Shown here: in pieces, positions 44,881-54,790 of the stretch
Numbering within the stretch: position 1 is the stretch's first letter
How the letters are laid out: the number at the start of each line of letters is the position of its first letter
Source: Xanthomonas cassavae CFBP 4642
GTDB taxonomy: Bacteria > Pseudomonadota > Gammaproteobacteria > Xanthomonadales > Xanthomonadaceae
DNA length: 64,000 nucleotides
Assembly: GCF_000454545.1 (NCBI RefSeq)
Contig: NZ_CM002139.1
Coordinates: 4,344,616-4,408,615 of the forward strand
Reading direction: 5' to 3'
The notes under the pieces: model-generated
The model's database searches: none
Seen by the model: the letters and a program-made list of their open reading frames with translations, nothing else
What the model was told of the DNA's origin: nothing
Translations under genes and position numbers: made by a program

Positions 44881-46973
44881 GCTAGTACCTCTCTGTGTAG
44901 TGCCGCCAGTACCGGACTATCGGCACGGCACATCAGAATATTGGAACTTGGCCGTGCCTCGATGGCGGCAAGGCCTTCTATCGGATGGCATTGGCCGGTC
45001 AGGTCGTCGACCACATGTAGCACGAAAGCATTGTCCTGGCACATGCGCTCCCACTGCGCGCGATCGGTACCCACCCGCTGCAGGTGCGACGCTGCGTATT
45101 CGGCGACGATCGCGATACCTGGATTGCGTGCGATCAACTGCTTCATGCCAGCAATGACCTCAAGCTCGGCGCCTTCAACATCGATCTTGACCAGCGCGAC
45201 CCGCTCAACATCGATCAATGCATCCAGCGGCCGTATATCGACCCGAGCGCTGGCCACTTCTTCTGGTAGTGCGTACAACGAGCTATGGCCGGACACGACA
45301 CCAATATGGAACACGCGCCCATCTTCAGCCTGTGCACCTGCAGCCACGGGGAATATCGTGACGCACTCTTCGACCATGCTCAGCCGCACGCTGGCGCGCA
45401 GGTGTTCGAGCGTCCGCGGCATTGCCTCGATCGCGAATACCCGTCCCTCCGGACCGACTGCACGAGCGCCGACGACGGTGTGCAGACCAATGTTGGCACC
45501 GGCATCGACGAACACGTCGCCGGGCTGCAGGACACGCTCCAGAAATAACCGCAAACCCCGCTCTACGTCGCCGTATTCGGCAAGGCACACGGCAAGCAAA
45601 TCGTCACGCTCGTCGCAGGAGAAGTGTCCGAAACCGGTGTTGATGATCCATCCGCTGGACGTACGCAACACGCGGCGCGACGCGCCTTGCATCAACGCCT
45701 GCACATCGCCAGTTACTGCCTGCATATGCGCCAGCAACTGGGGATGCGTTACCGAATCGCACTGCGCCTGCGCGGCGATGGCCAAGCCAGCCTGATCGAG
45801 CTTCCCGTGAGCGGAGGTGATCAGGTCCTCCAGGTGCTGGAAACGCGCGACTTCCCGCTCGCCACCTGCCGAACCCCGTATGACATCCAGCATGGCAGCG
45901 CTCTCGCCACGCAGCTGGATCACATCACGCGCGGAGTCGCGGAGCGCAGTGTAGATCTCTTCCCGAGTCGAGCGCACCGATTCCAACGCGTTGCGCATTT
46001 CACTTTGTAGTTCCCGCTGCATGCGGCGCACTGCGACTTCAACCTCATCCAATTGTCGCCGCGTATCGGCGCGCAGCAATTCATGCTCGGCTGCACGCAG
46101 TTCCGTTTCGGAGGTCTGCGAACGCTGGCTCTCCATTGCGCGAAATTCGGCCTCGGACCGATCTATCCGCCGCGAGAGATCGTAAGCCTGACGCGCAGAA
46201 TCCAGCCGGATCAAATCGAGCTGCTCTTGCATGGAGACCATGCCGCGCGAGACACGCCGCATCCAACGCACCACACGTACCAGTGGATTTTTGTCAAGCA
46301 ACAACTTGCGCAACAGCGGACCACGATTGGCCAGCTGATGAATCAATTGGTCAGGCTGCGGTAGCGTATCGAGACCCAAAGACGCTGCAGGCACTTTGGC
46401 ATCGGAATCGATCGGAACAGCGACCACCTCTTCCACGGCTTCCGTGGCACCGTCAACTTCCTCGATGCGTAACATGCCGAGCTTCAGACCCAGCGCGCGA
46501 TCATCGTTACCCATGCTCAGCGCGCTGGGCGACATCGGATTGGCAATCTGAAATTCAATCAGCAGCGAGCCCTTCGCTCCCTTTGCCTTGATCGGGCAAT
46601 CCGCCTCTATCCTCTGCCAACCCTGCCCCTGGCGCAGGATATGATTCGAAGGACCACCGTTGATGCTCATGCCGATTAGGGCGCGATGCCCCTCTGCTTC
46701 GAACGGAAGCACGTTCAAGATCAATCGATGGCGCGCCCCCAGAGCCACGCCACGCAACCGCACTTCCACTTGCGCCGCGGCGCCAACGGTCCAAGCCCCA
46801 TCCGATTCGAACGCGCCAAAACCTCGCAAAGTCAACGCCGAAGTGCCAGGGTCCGCCAAACTAGACAGCATCACCTGCTCTCCAGGCAGGAGCGTACCGT
46901 CGCTTCCTCGGTCCTGCGCGGCGGTGTCCGCCGCTGCACGCACCGCATTGTCCAGCCTGAGCTTAAGAGCCAT
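44877..46973 (-). CDS. Three-part protein: beta domain, coiled coil, FkbM methyltransferase
   Basis: 698-aa protein. Residues about 25-175 form a beta-rich domain with LRGFGAFESDGAWTVGAA and SPSALSMGNDDRALGLKLG, resembling the DUF7024-type domain seen beside polysaccharide enzymes. Residues about 235-420 are long amphipathic helix with heptads (repeated E, R, Q and Leu positions), a predicted coiled coil. Residues about 475-660 are an FkbM methyltransferase with the SAM motif DAGANIG (490-496) and KIDVEGAELEV. The start overlaps wzt by 11 bases. A methyltransferase on a coiled-coil stalk beside Wzm/Wzt is the layout of chain-terminating, length-controlling enzymes such as WbdD, so a cap-and-ruler role is inferred, not shown. 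Confidence 0.78.
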   Translation of the reverse strand: MALKLRLDNAVRAAADTAAQDRGSDGTLLPGEQVMLSSLADPGTSALTLRGFGAFESDGAWTVGAAAQVEVRLRGVALGARHRLILNVLPFEAEGHRALIGMSINGGPSNHILRQGQGWQRIEADCPIKAKGAKGSLLIEFQIANPMSPSALSMGNDDRALGLKLGMLRIEEVDGATEAVEEVVAVPIDSDAKVPAASLGLDTLPQPDQLIHQLANRGPLLRKLLLDKNPLVRVVRWMRRVSRGMVSMQEQLDLIRLDSARQAYDLSRRIDRSEAEFRAMESQRSQTSETELRAAEHELLRADTRRQLDEVEVAVRRMQRELQSEMRNALESVRSTREEIYTALRDSARDVIQLRGESAAMLDVIRGSAGGEREVARFQHLEDLITSAHGKLDQAGLAIAAQAQCDSVTHPQLLAHMQAVTGDVQALMQGASRRVLRTSSGWIINTGFGHFSCDERDDLLAVCLAEYGDVERGLRLFLERVLQPGDVFVDAGANIGLHTVVGARAVGPEGRVFAIEAMPRTLEHLRASVRLSMVEECVTIFPVAAGAQAEDGRVFHIGVVSGHSSLYALPEEVASARVDIRPLDALIDVERVALVKIDVEGAELEVIAGMKQLIARNPGIAIVAEYAASHLQRVGTDRAQWERMCQDNAFVLHVVDDLTGQCHPIEGLAAIEARPSSNILMCRADSPVLAALHREVLA

Positions 46974-47706
46974 AGCCTTCCGATTTGAGTTGGGACACCG
47001 AAATTTCGCGAAGCGTGCCATGACTCAGCACGAATACCCGATTGCAATACTCGGCGATGGCGTCCATGGAGTGCGACGCCAGACAAAAAATTTGCGAAGA
47101 CTTGATGAAATCGCGCATGCGAATCGCCGCACGCTCCTTGAAGGCTTCGTCACCAACGTCGAACACCTCGTCCACGAGCAGAATTTCCGGTTTGGTGCAC
47201 GTTGCCACAGCGAACATCAGACGCATTGTCATACCTGCCGAATAGGTACGCACTGCCAGTTGCAGGAAATCGCCCAAGTCGGTGAATTCCTCGATCTCAG
47301 GAATCCGGGACTGGATCTCCTGCCGCGATAATCCGAGCATCATGCCCATGCGAGTGATGTTCTCGTAACCGGACAACTCGGGGTCCATACCTGCGCCAAC
47401 CTCGAACATCGTTGCCACCCGGCCAGTGCGCTCTATACGGCCTTCCAATGGCGTGTAGATACCCGCCATCGTACGAAGGAGCGAACTCTTGCCTGCGCCA
47501 TTGTGCCCTACGATGCCGATCGCATCGCCCTGCTTGAGCGCGAACGAGACCTTGTCCAGCGCGGTGACCTGGGTTACCTGGCCAGAGTTCGCCAATAGCT
47601 TCCCGCCAGTGGCGATCCCCACAAGGTTGCGGCGTAGCGAAAGACTGTGGTTGTTGTAGATGGGGTAGCGCAACGTGACATCGTGGAATTCGAGCTTGGC
47701 TGTCAT
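46963..47706 (-). CDS. wzt: O-antigen ABC transporter ATP-binding protein
   Basis: 247-aa ATPase for export of undecaprenyl-linked O-polysaccharide. Walker A is GHNGAGKSS, the signature region is RTYSAGMTMRLMFA, and Walker B is ILLVDEV. It starts at ATG 47706, 2 bases after wzm stops. Length is that of the nucleotide-binding domain alone: the C-terminal carbohydrate-binding domain found in Wzt of the E. coli O8/O9a type is absent. Pairs with the Wzm permease encoded just upstream. Confidence 0.92.
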   Translation of the reverse strand: MTAKLEFHDVTLRYPIYNNHSLSLRRNLVGIATGGKLLANSGQVTQVTALDKVSFALKQGDAIGIVGHNGAGKSSLLRTMAGIYTPLEGRIERTGRVATMFEVGAGMDPELSGYENITRMGMMLGLSRQEIQSRIPEIEEFTDLGDFLQLAVRTYSAGMTMRLMFAVATCTKPEILLVDEVFDVGDEAFKERAAIRMRDFIKSSQIFCLASHSMDAIAEYCNRVFVLSHGTLREISVSQLKSEGYGS

Positions 47707-47708
47707 CG

Positions 47709-48497
47709 TTAGATCCAGAAGGGAAGGCGCAGCTTGGCCTTGTGAAGAAACCAGAACGCCGCGACCCAACCCAGCACCGCCATCGCCGTCAATACCACAT
47801 ACGTTTCCATGCTTGGCGCATGGCCCAGCATTGGTGCACGAATCCCTTCAATGAGATAGGTGAACGGATTGAATTCCAGGATCACCGAAGAAAATGGCAG
47901 CGCTTCCAGTCGGTACATCACCGGGCTTACCAGAAAGAGCATCGGCATCACCGATGACACGCCGTACTCCAGATCGCGGTAACGTGCTCCAAGCACACCA
48001 AACACGAAACAGATCCACAGCAGATTGAGCGTTACCAGCAAAAGACCCGGAATGAAAAGCAACGTGTACCAGGTTACCGGGATATGAAGGAACACTGCCA
48101 CGATCAGGAACACGATCAAGCTATGGACGAAGTTGACCAGGTAGCGCGTGACGACGCTCGTCGGATGGACCGAAAGCGGCATCACGACGTTGCGGATGAG
48201 GGACGCCTGTCGGACGAACAGCCCGCAACTTTCGACCAGAACGCCGGACAGCATCTGCCAGATGATCAGACCCGCAGTTAGTGTCGGAATGAATGTCTGA
48301 CGATCGATATTGAGCAACTGGCTCCATAGCAAGCCAAGGCCGAGTACCCCGACTGCGGTAGCCAGGGACTGCCAAAAGGGTCCCAGTACACTACGCCGGT
48401 AGCGCGCGCGGATATCGCCCTGCGCTATGTAGAAGGAAACTCGCGCAGCCTTCATGCCTTCTACCAGGTCATTGAAGGTGGATGAATAACTATGCAT
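47709..48497 (-). CDS. wzm: O-antigen ABC transporter permease
   Basis: 262-aa inner-membrane permease of the ABC-2 type with six predicted helices. Signature features are GDIRARYRRSVLGPFWQSLA before helix 1 and FGVLGARYRDLEYGVSSVMP in the middle. FNPFTYLIEGIRAP precedes the last helix. With Wzt it moves finished O-antigen chains across the inner membrane. It overlaps the preceding glycosyltransferase by 8 bases. Confidence 0.92.
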   Translation of the reverse strand: MHSYSSTFNDLVEGMKAARVSFYIAQGDIRARYRRSVLGPFWQSLATAVGVLGLGLLWSQLLNIDRQTFIPTLTAGLIIWQMLSGVLVESCGLFVRQASLIRNVVMPLSVHPTSVVTRYLVNFVHSLIVFLIVAVFLHIPVTWYTLLFIPGLLLVTLNLLWICFVFGVLGARYRDLEYGVSSVMPMLFLVSPVMYRLEALPFSSVILEFNPFTYLIEGIRAPMLGHAPSMETYVVLTAMAVLGWVAAFWFLHKAKLRLPFWI

Positions 48498-49953
48498 TGA
48501 AATTGTCGACCTGCGAAGAAGAAGAGACAGTGGATCCGGAGAAAGGAACAGCGACCGTTCGCTGGCGGCGCTGCATATGGATGCGCTCGAACCAACCGAT
48601 GAGCGCGCTGGCCGCGCGTTCGGCAGACAGGGTTTCCAGAACGGATGCCTGAGCCCGCGCACCCAATTGCCGCGCAAGCACCGGATCATCCGCCAACCGG
48701 CGCATCCACGCGGCGGCATCGTCGATATCTGCGCGCGCCCAGCGCTGGCCTTCGTGGTGGGCGTACTCACCCTCCTGCACCGGTACGATCGCGTAATTCA
48801 CCAATGCACTGTTGTGGGAATCCATGAAGGCGAGATTGCCTGACCAGCCGGTACCTATCACAGGCTTTCCTTGTGCCATGCACTCGGCAAGTCCAAGACC
48901 GAATCCCTCGGCATGATGCAGAGAAACATAGACGTTGGCGCACCGTTGCAAGGCATGAACGTCCGCACGATCCAGTATTTGATCGCGCACGACGATTCGC
49001 GGGTCGGCACTGGCTTTTTCCAGCAATGCGCGAAGGCTTTGCGGGTTGCGATGACCATTGCTCGTCTTGACCAGCAGCAACACATCCTTCCTCGTCTCGG
49101 GAAACGCTTGCGCGAAGGCCTCGATGACTGCGAAGGGATTCTTGCGATAGACATACGAATTGAAATCGAAACTGGTCAAAAACACGAAAGATTTGGCGTC
49201 GATATCGAAATCGACACGCTGCAGGCCGCTGTCTCCCACCTCGCTCAGTGGAAGAGGAACGCACACCACCGGCTTATCGGTCACGCACGCGAAAGCTTCG
49301 CGCACGAACTCGGATGCAACGAGAATCTCATCGACTGATTCGATCGCGGGCAGCCAACTTTCCGGGATGATCTCGAGTTCCCAGAACCAGCAGGCAATAA
49401 TGTGTTTCCCACGGAGACGCGCCTCGCCAATACTCTCGAATGCGGGCACCAGATAATCCGGATTAATGAAAACCAGGTGGATGTCGTAAGGCGCTTCGTC
49501 ACGAATGTAGCTATCCAGACTCCGGTCATCCAGACCGTGCGGGAGATTCAAGTCGATATCCACCAGCGCAGTGGGATATCCCGCTCCCAGCAGAGCACGC
49601 GCATACAGGCGGGCGCATTCGGCCAGTCCGAATTGGCCGCGCAGGTAAGCAAATATGTTGACCCCCTGCCCGTTCTCGACACTTTGCGGCAATGCGAAAA
49701 AGCGGACAGGCGCGTCAGTCACCGGGTGCCTTTTCGCAGCCCAACTCTCGCAACGTGGGAACATAACCACCGGAGCGCGCGGCTCGGCCATCATTCGTTG
49801 AGCCACTCGCGTGCGCAATGACGCAGGAATCCAGGCATAGAACGTCCGCAACCAGCGGTTGCGCAAGATCCATTGCGCCAATCGGCGCAGGATCGGAAGA
49901 CTGCTAGCGGAATCTTGCAATGCCTTGTTCCTCAAATGAACGTCTATACCCAC
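48490..49953 (-). CDS. Glycosyltransferase (GT4-like), first gene of the O-antigen operon
   Basis: 487-aa glycosyltransferase. The N-terminal part has a charged helical extension, then VNIFAYLRGQFGLAECARLY. The donor region is HHAEGFGLGLAECMAQGKPV and GTGWSGNLAFMD, standard for GT4. It starts at GTG 49953, only 6 bases after the metB stop; an internal ATG is possible because the ribosome binding site is far away. It ends 8 bases inside wzm. Probably adds or extends the O-antigen backbone. Confidence 0.8.
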   Translation of the reverse strand: MGIDVHLRNKALQDSASSLPILRRLAQWILRNRWLRTFYAWIPASLRTRVAQRMMAEPRAPVVMFPRCESWAAKRHPVTDAPVRFFALPQSVENGQGVNIFAYLRGQFGLAECARLYARALLGAGYPTALVDIDLNLPHGLDDRSLDSYIRDEAPYDIHLVFINPDYLVPAFESIGEARLRGKHIIACWFWELEIIPESWLPAIESVDEILVASEFVREAFACVTDKPVVCVPLPLSEVGDSGLQRVDFDIDAKSFVFLTSFDFNSYVYRKNPFAVIEAFAQAFPETRKDVLLLVKTSNGHRNPQSLRALLEKASADPRIVVRDQILDRADVHALQRCANVYVSLHHAEGFGLGLAECMAQGKPVIGTGWSGNLAFMDSHNSALVNYAIVPVQEGEYAHHEGQRWARADIDDAAAWMRRLADDPVLARQLGARAQASVLETLSAERAASALIGWFERIHMQRRQRTVAVPFSGSTVSSSSQVDNFNA

Positions 49954-49959
49954 GTCGAT

Positions 49960-51147
49960 TCAGCACTCCAGCGCTGCCGCCAGATCCACCCGTAAGTCCC
50001 CAACATCCTCAACCCCCACGCTCAAGCGCACCAGCGCATCGCTGATGCCAAGCTGGTCGCGGCGGGCCACGGGAATGGAGGCGTGGGTCATAACCGCAGG
50101 ATGATTCACCAGGCTTTCCACGCCACCGAGCGATTCGGCCAGGGTGAACAGTTCGGTCTTCTCGCAGAAGCGCTTGGCCGCCTCGAAGCCACCCTTGAGC
50201 ACGATCGAGACGATACCGCCGAAGCCGGACATCTGCCGCTGGGCCAGCACGTGTTGCGGGTGCGAGGCCAGGCCGGGGTAGATCACCTTTTCGATGGCGG
50301 GGTGCGTTTCCAGCCATTGCGCGAGCGCCAGGGCGTTGTCGCAATGTGCGCGCATGCGCAGCGGCAGGGTCTTGAGGCCGCGCAAGGCGAGGAAACTGTC
50401 GAACGGGCCTTGCACGCCGCCGATGGAGTTCTGCAGGAAGGCCAGTTGCTCGGCCAGTTCGGCGTTGTTGCCGACCACCGCGATGCCGCCGACCATGTCC
50501 GAGTGGCCATTGAGGTACTTGGTGGCCGAGTGCACCACGATATCGGCACCCAGGCTGAGCGGGCGCTGCAACATCGGCGAGGCGAAGGTGTTGTCGACCA
50601 CGATCAGCAGGCCATGCTTGCGCGCGATCGCGGCGATGGCGGCGATATCGACCAGCTTGAGCATCGGGTTGGTCGGGGTCTCGATCCACACCATCCTGGT
50701 GTCGGGGCGGATCGCGGCTTCGAAGGCAGCCGCATCGGTCAGGTCGACGAAGCTGAAATCCAGGCCGGCGGTGCGGCGACGCACGCGCTCGAACAGGCGG
50801 AAGGTGCCGCCATACAGATCGTCCATCGCCACCACGTGGCTGCCGGCGTCCAGCAGTTCCATCACGGTGGAGGTGGCGGCCATGCCGGAGGCGAACGCAA
50901 AGCCACGCGTGCCGCCTTCCAGCGACGCGACGCAGCGCTCATAGGCAAAGCGCGTGGGGTTGTGGGTACGCGAATACTCGAAGCCCTGATGCTCGCCCGG
51001 GCTGGACTGCGCATAGGTGGACGTCGCGTAGATCGGCGGCATCACCGCCCCGGTGCTGGGGTCCGGCGACTGCCCTCCATGGATCGCCAGCGTGGCGAGC
51101 GAGAGTTCGCGCTCGCCATCGTGGCTGGGTGTGGTGCGATTGGACAT
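49960..51147 (-). CDS. metB: Cystathionine gamma-synthase / lyase
   Basis: 395-aa PLP enzyme of the Cys/Met metabolism family. PLP lysine in VVHSATKYLNGHSDMVGG, with WIETPTNPMLKLVDI and SLGGVESLVNHPAVMTHAS. It either makes cystathionine from an acylated homoserine or cleaves it; the two activities are hard to separate by sequence, and metB is the name used for this locus marker. It forms the conserved right border of the LPS locus, and follows the cystathionine beta-synthase gene by 90 bases. Confidence 0.92.
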   Translation of the reverse strand: MSNRTTPSHDGERELSLATLAIHGGQSPDPSTGAVMPPIYATSTYAQSSPGEHQGFEYSRTHNPTRFAYERCVASLEGGTRGFAFASGMAATSTVMELLDAGSHVVAMDDLYGGTFRLFERVRRRTAGLDFSFVDLTDAAAFEAAIRPDTRMVWIETPTNPMLKLVDIAAIAAIARKHGLLIVVDNTFASPMLQRPLSLGADIVVHSATKYLNGHSDMVGGIAVVGNNAELAEQLAFLQNSIGGVQGPFDSFLALRGLKTLPLRMRAHCDNALALAQWLETHPAIEKVIYPGLASHPQHVLAQRQMSGFGGIVSIVLKGGFEAAKRFCEKTELFTLAESLGGVESLVNHPAVMTHASIPVARRDQLGISDALVRLSVGVEDVGDLRVDLAAALEC

Positions 51148-51195
51148 GGAGGTTCCCGGAAAAAGTTGGCGATTGTAACAAGCAGGACTGAATGG

Positions 51196-51235
51196 CCCGT
51201 GCTGCGCGTCTCGTCGAAACGCGCAGCTGCACGGG
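51196..51235 (-). terminator. Hairpin between cystathionine beta-synthase gene and metB
   Basis: CCCGTGC-TGCGCGT pairs with ACGCGCA-GC-TGCACGGG, starting 3 bases after the upstream gene's stop codon. No long T-run follows on the minus strand. It could attenuate read-through to metB. Confidence 0.45.
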
Positions 51236-51237
51236 CG

Positions 51238-52608
<1,371 letters not shown>

Positions 52609-52849
52609 CGGGATTTCGTCGCTGCGCCACACGGGCTAGACCGGGCATTATCCGTCGAACGGCCGGTGAATGCTCATTCAGACGTGAAGCGGTGTGGTGC
52701 GCCGATGAACAAGCGTGCTCAACCGAGCCGACTGGAGCCGCGCTCCCGCGAGGGAGCCGCCACTACAACGAAAGACGCGGACGGTGGCAAGCCGACGAGG
52801 AGGCCGCCACCGCCCGCGACGGTGAACTTGTTCTAACGATGGGGAAGGA

Positions 52850-53068
52850 TCAGTGCGTGAGCTGGTCGTACATCCGGGTGAGCTTTTCTTTGGCCTGCAA
52901 TTTTTCGCGTTTCATCTGGCCCAAGGTCACGTCGTCGATCGGGAGCACCCCGAGTTCGGCATCCATGCATTTCTTGTTCAATAGCTTGTGGCGTTGGTAG
53001 AGCTGCTTGAACTGGGGATCGGACTTCATCAGTGCATCGATTTCGGTCTGCGGTTGCCCTTCGAACAT
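52850..53068 (-). CDS. DUF465 (YdcH-like) small protein
   Basis: 72-aa alpha-helical hairpin protein. The family pattern is DPQFKQLYQRHKLLNKKCMD then DDVTLGQMKREKLQAKEKL. The ribosome binding site AAGGAGGTAA is near-perfect before ATG 53068, suggesting high expression. Function of the family is unknown. A strong terminator for upstream transcription lies 25 bases before its ribosome site, so it has its own promoter or is read through. Confidence 0.88.
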   Translation of the reverse strand: MFEGQPQTEIDALMKSDPQFKQLYQRHKLLNKKCMDAELGVLPIDDVTLGQMKREKLQAKEKLTRMYDQLTH

Positions 53069-53094
53069 GGCGTTACCTCCTTCACTTAAAACAA

Positions 53095-53126
53095 GAACGC
53101 CCCGGCCGCGGGCGGCACGGGGCGCA
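53095..53126 (-). terminator. Intrinsic terminator upstream of the DUF465 gene
   Basis: On the minus strand CGCCCCG and CGGGGCG pair around a GC-rich loop and are followed by TTCTTGTTTT. It would stop transcripts coming from the OmpA-like gene or from the structured region at 53127-53421. Confidence 0.7.
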
Positions 53127-53421
53127 GCTTGGGGATGGAAGACCCACCAGTCACGGCGGCAAAGGTGACAACGGCACACGAATTGGCGAGACCACCTGCT
53201 CTTCCATCACGTTGCGTCGCTGCGTGCCCTTGCGTCACTGGCCCGGCCCTCCGTACTTTCCGGGCCGCGGAGTTGCTGCCCGGAGGTACGACCCTACGCC
53301 GGTCGCGGAGGGGGTTCAAGGCCGAACCGACCGCTTTTGGCGTTTACCGCATCAATCAGTGACTGCGGTTCAACCGGGCGTCATGCCCGGGTTAAAAGAC
53401 CTTAACTCCCAACCACTTGCA
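53127..53421 (-). ncRNA. Candidate structured RNA between OmpA-like gene and terminator
   Basis: About 295 bases without a gene but with many complementary stems: GGCCCGG with CCGGGCC, GGTTC with GAACC, CCGCA with TGCGG, and AACCGGGC with GCCCGGGTT. On the minus strand the stretch ends at a T-rich terminator. It does not show the signature sequences of RNase P RNA, tmRNA, 6S RNA, or cyclic-di-GMP or cobalamin riboswitches. It may be a small RNA or a long structured 3' region; strand and identity are tentative. Confidence 0.3.
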
Positions 53422-54312
53422 TTACGGCGAAACAACGACCTCGGCTGCGCGCGTCTTGCTGGCGGCGGCCTTGCTGCCGATGACCTGCAGACGTGCACTG
53501 GCGACCCCGGCGGCCACCAGCGCGTCGCGCACCGCTTCGGCACGCTTCTTGGCGGTGGCAGCGTCGTTGTCGAAGCCGACGATGCTGACCCGGCCCTTCT
53601 TGCCGATGTTCAGGTATTCGGCCAGGGCCTTGGCCTGCCCGGCGGCATCGCCGGACAACGCCGCCTTGCCACCGAAGGCAGCACTACCCAGCGAGAAGAC
53701 CTCGCCCCGGGTGTCGAACTTGGCGGGCGGCAGCTTGGCCCCGGCGACCAGTTCGGCTTCCTCGTGCGCGAGCTGCACGGCCTTCTGCTGGGCGGCGTTG
53801 AGCTTGGCGGTCTGCTTGCCGGCCACGCTGGTCAAGGCCAGCTCGGCATCCTGGCGGGCGAGGGTTTCCTGCTCGGCGGCCTGACGCATGCGCTCGGCCT
53901 CCTCGGCCTGGATCTGCGCCTGCACGCGCAGGCGCTCGGCCTCCTGGCGCGCGCGTGAAGCATCGCGGCGGCTGGCTTCGATCAGCAGATCGTTGCGGGT
54001 GCCTTCCAGGCGGTCGAGCTCTCGCCGCGCCAGTGCGGTGCGGGCGGTGAGTTCGGCGATTTCGACCCGGCGGTCGGCCAGGAACACCAGCTCGTCGCGG
54101 TCGCGGCGCTTGGCTTCGGCCAGCGCGGCCACGGTCTGCTGCGCCTGCAGACGTTCGTAGCGGGCCAGGTCACCGGTCTGCGGATCGCTCTGCAGCACGG
54201 CCAGGCGCCGGTTCAGCGCATCGACCTGCGGGTCGTCCTTGGCCGCAAAGGCCAGCGGCGCCAGTGTCGCCAGGCTCAACACACCCAGATACAGCAAGGG
54301 GCGCAGGTTCAT
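53422..54312 (-). CDS. OmpA-like periplasmic/outer-membrane protein with coiled coil
   Basis: 296-aa protein. A signal peptide of about 23 residues (LYLGVLSLATLAPLAFA) is followed by a long Ala/Arg/Glu-rich helical region (residues about 30-180) likely to be coiled coil. The C-terminal part (FSLGSAAFGGKAALSGDAAG, then VSIVGFDNDAATAKKRAEAV) is an OmpA C-terminal-type domain that may bind peptidoglycan. It starts inside the stop of the DUF4398 gene (ATGA), so the two are coupled. Confidence 0.75.
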   Translation of the reverse strand: MNLRPLLYLGVLSLATLAPLAFAAKDDPQVDALNRRLAVLQSDPQTGDLARYERLQAQQTVAALAEAKRRDRDELVFLADRRVEIAELTARTALARRELDRLEGTRNDLLIEASRRDASRARQEAERLRVQAQIQAEEAERMRQAAEQETLARQDAELALTSVAGKQTAKLNAAQQKAVQLAHEEAELVAGAKLPPAKFDTRGEVFSLGSAAFGGKAALSGDAAGQAKALAEYLNIGKKGRVSIVGFDNDAATAKKRAEAVRDALVAAGVASARLQVIGSKAAASKTRAAEVVVSP

Positions 54313-54692
54313 CGGGCACCCTCCCCGGTGTTGAGGGTGATCTGCAGCTGCGCCACTTCCTTGCGGCGTTGCTCCAGCTGGGCGCTGACCACGGCCTCCT
54401 CGCTGCGCGCCTTGGCCAGGTCGGCATCGGCGGCGGCGCGCAAGGCCAGTTGCGGCACCTGCTTGCGCTGGCGCTTGTCCAGTTGCGCCTGCTGGGCCTG
54501 CATCAACTCCTGGCGGGCCAGGTTGACCAGATCCGGAGCGTATTGGTCGGCGTCGGCCTGGGTGGCGCGTTGCACCGCCTGTTCGGCGGCGGTGAGCTCC
54601 GGTGCCACCTGGGCGGCGGCCGGAGAGGAAAGAACCATGAAACAGGCGATGCCATACAGGGATCGCCGCAAGTATGCGAAGCTAGCCGTCAT
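54309..54692 (-). CDS. DUF4398 domain protein
   Basis: 127-aa exported helical protein. The signal segment LYGIACFMVLSSPAAA is followed by the DUF4398 pattern APELTAAEQAVQRATQADAD and YAPDLVNLARQELMQAQQAQ. Members pair with OmpA-like proteins, as here, and are thought to sit in the envelope. The start at ATG 54692 lacks a good ribosome site, so an upstream start is possible. Divergent from pilU. Confidence 0.72.
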   Translation of the reverse strand: MTASFAYLRRSLYGIACFMVLSSPAAAQVAPELTAAEQAVQRATQADADQYAPDLVNLARQELMQAQQAQLDKRQRKQVPQLALRAAADADLAKARSEEAVVSAQLEQRRKEVAQLQITLNTGEGAR

Positions 54693-54790
54693 TAGGGGAG
54701 CCGTAGCGAGAAGTCTCGAGCACGGCCATTGTCGGAAGCCTGCGGCGGACTTGCAACGAGACGCTGCTGTTTGTTGGGGAACCATTGCGC

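Noticed and set aside
53312..53335. tRNA-like T-arm (GGGTTCAAGGCC)
   Set aside because: No acceptor or anticodon stems can be built around it.
53127..53421. Cyclic-di-GMP or cobalamin riboswitch, tmRNA or RNase P RNA
   Set aside because: The diagnostic conserved sequences of each were looked for on both strands and not found.
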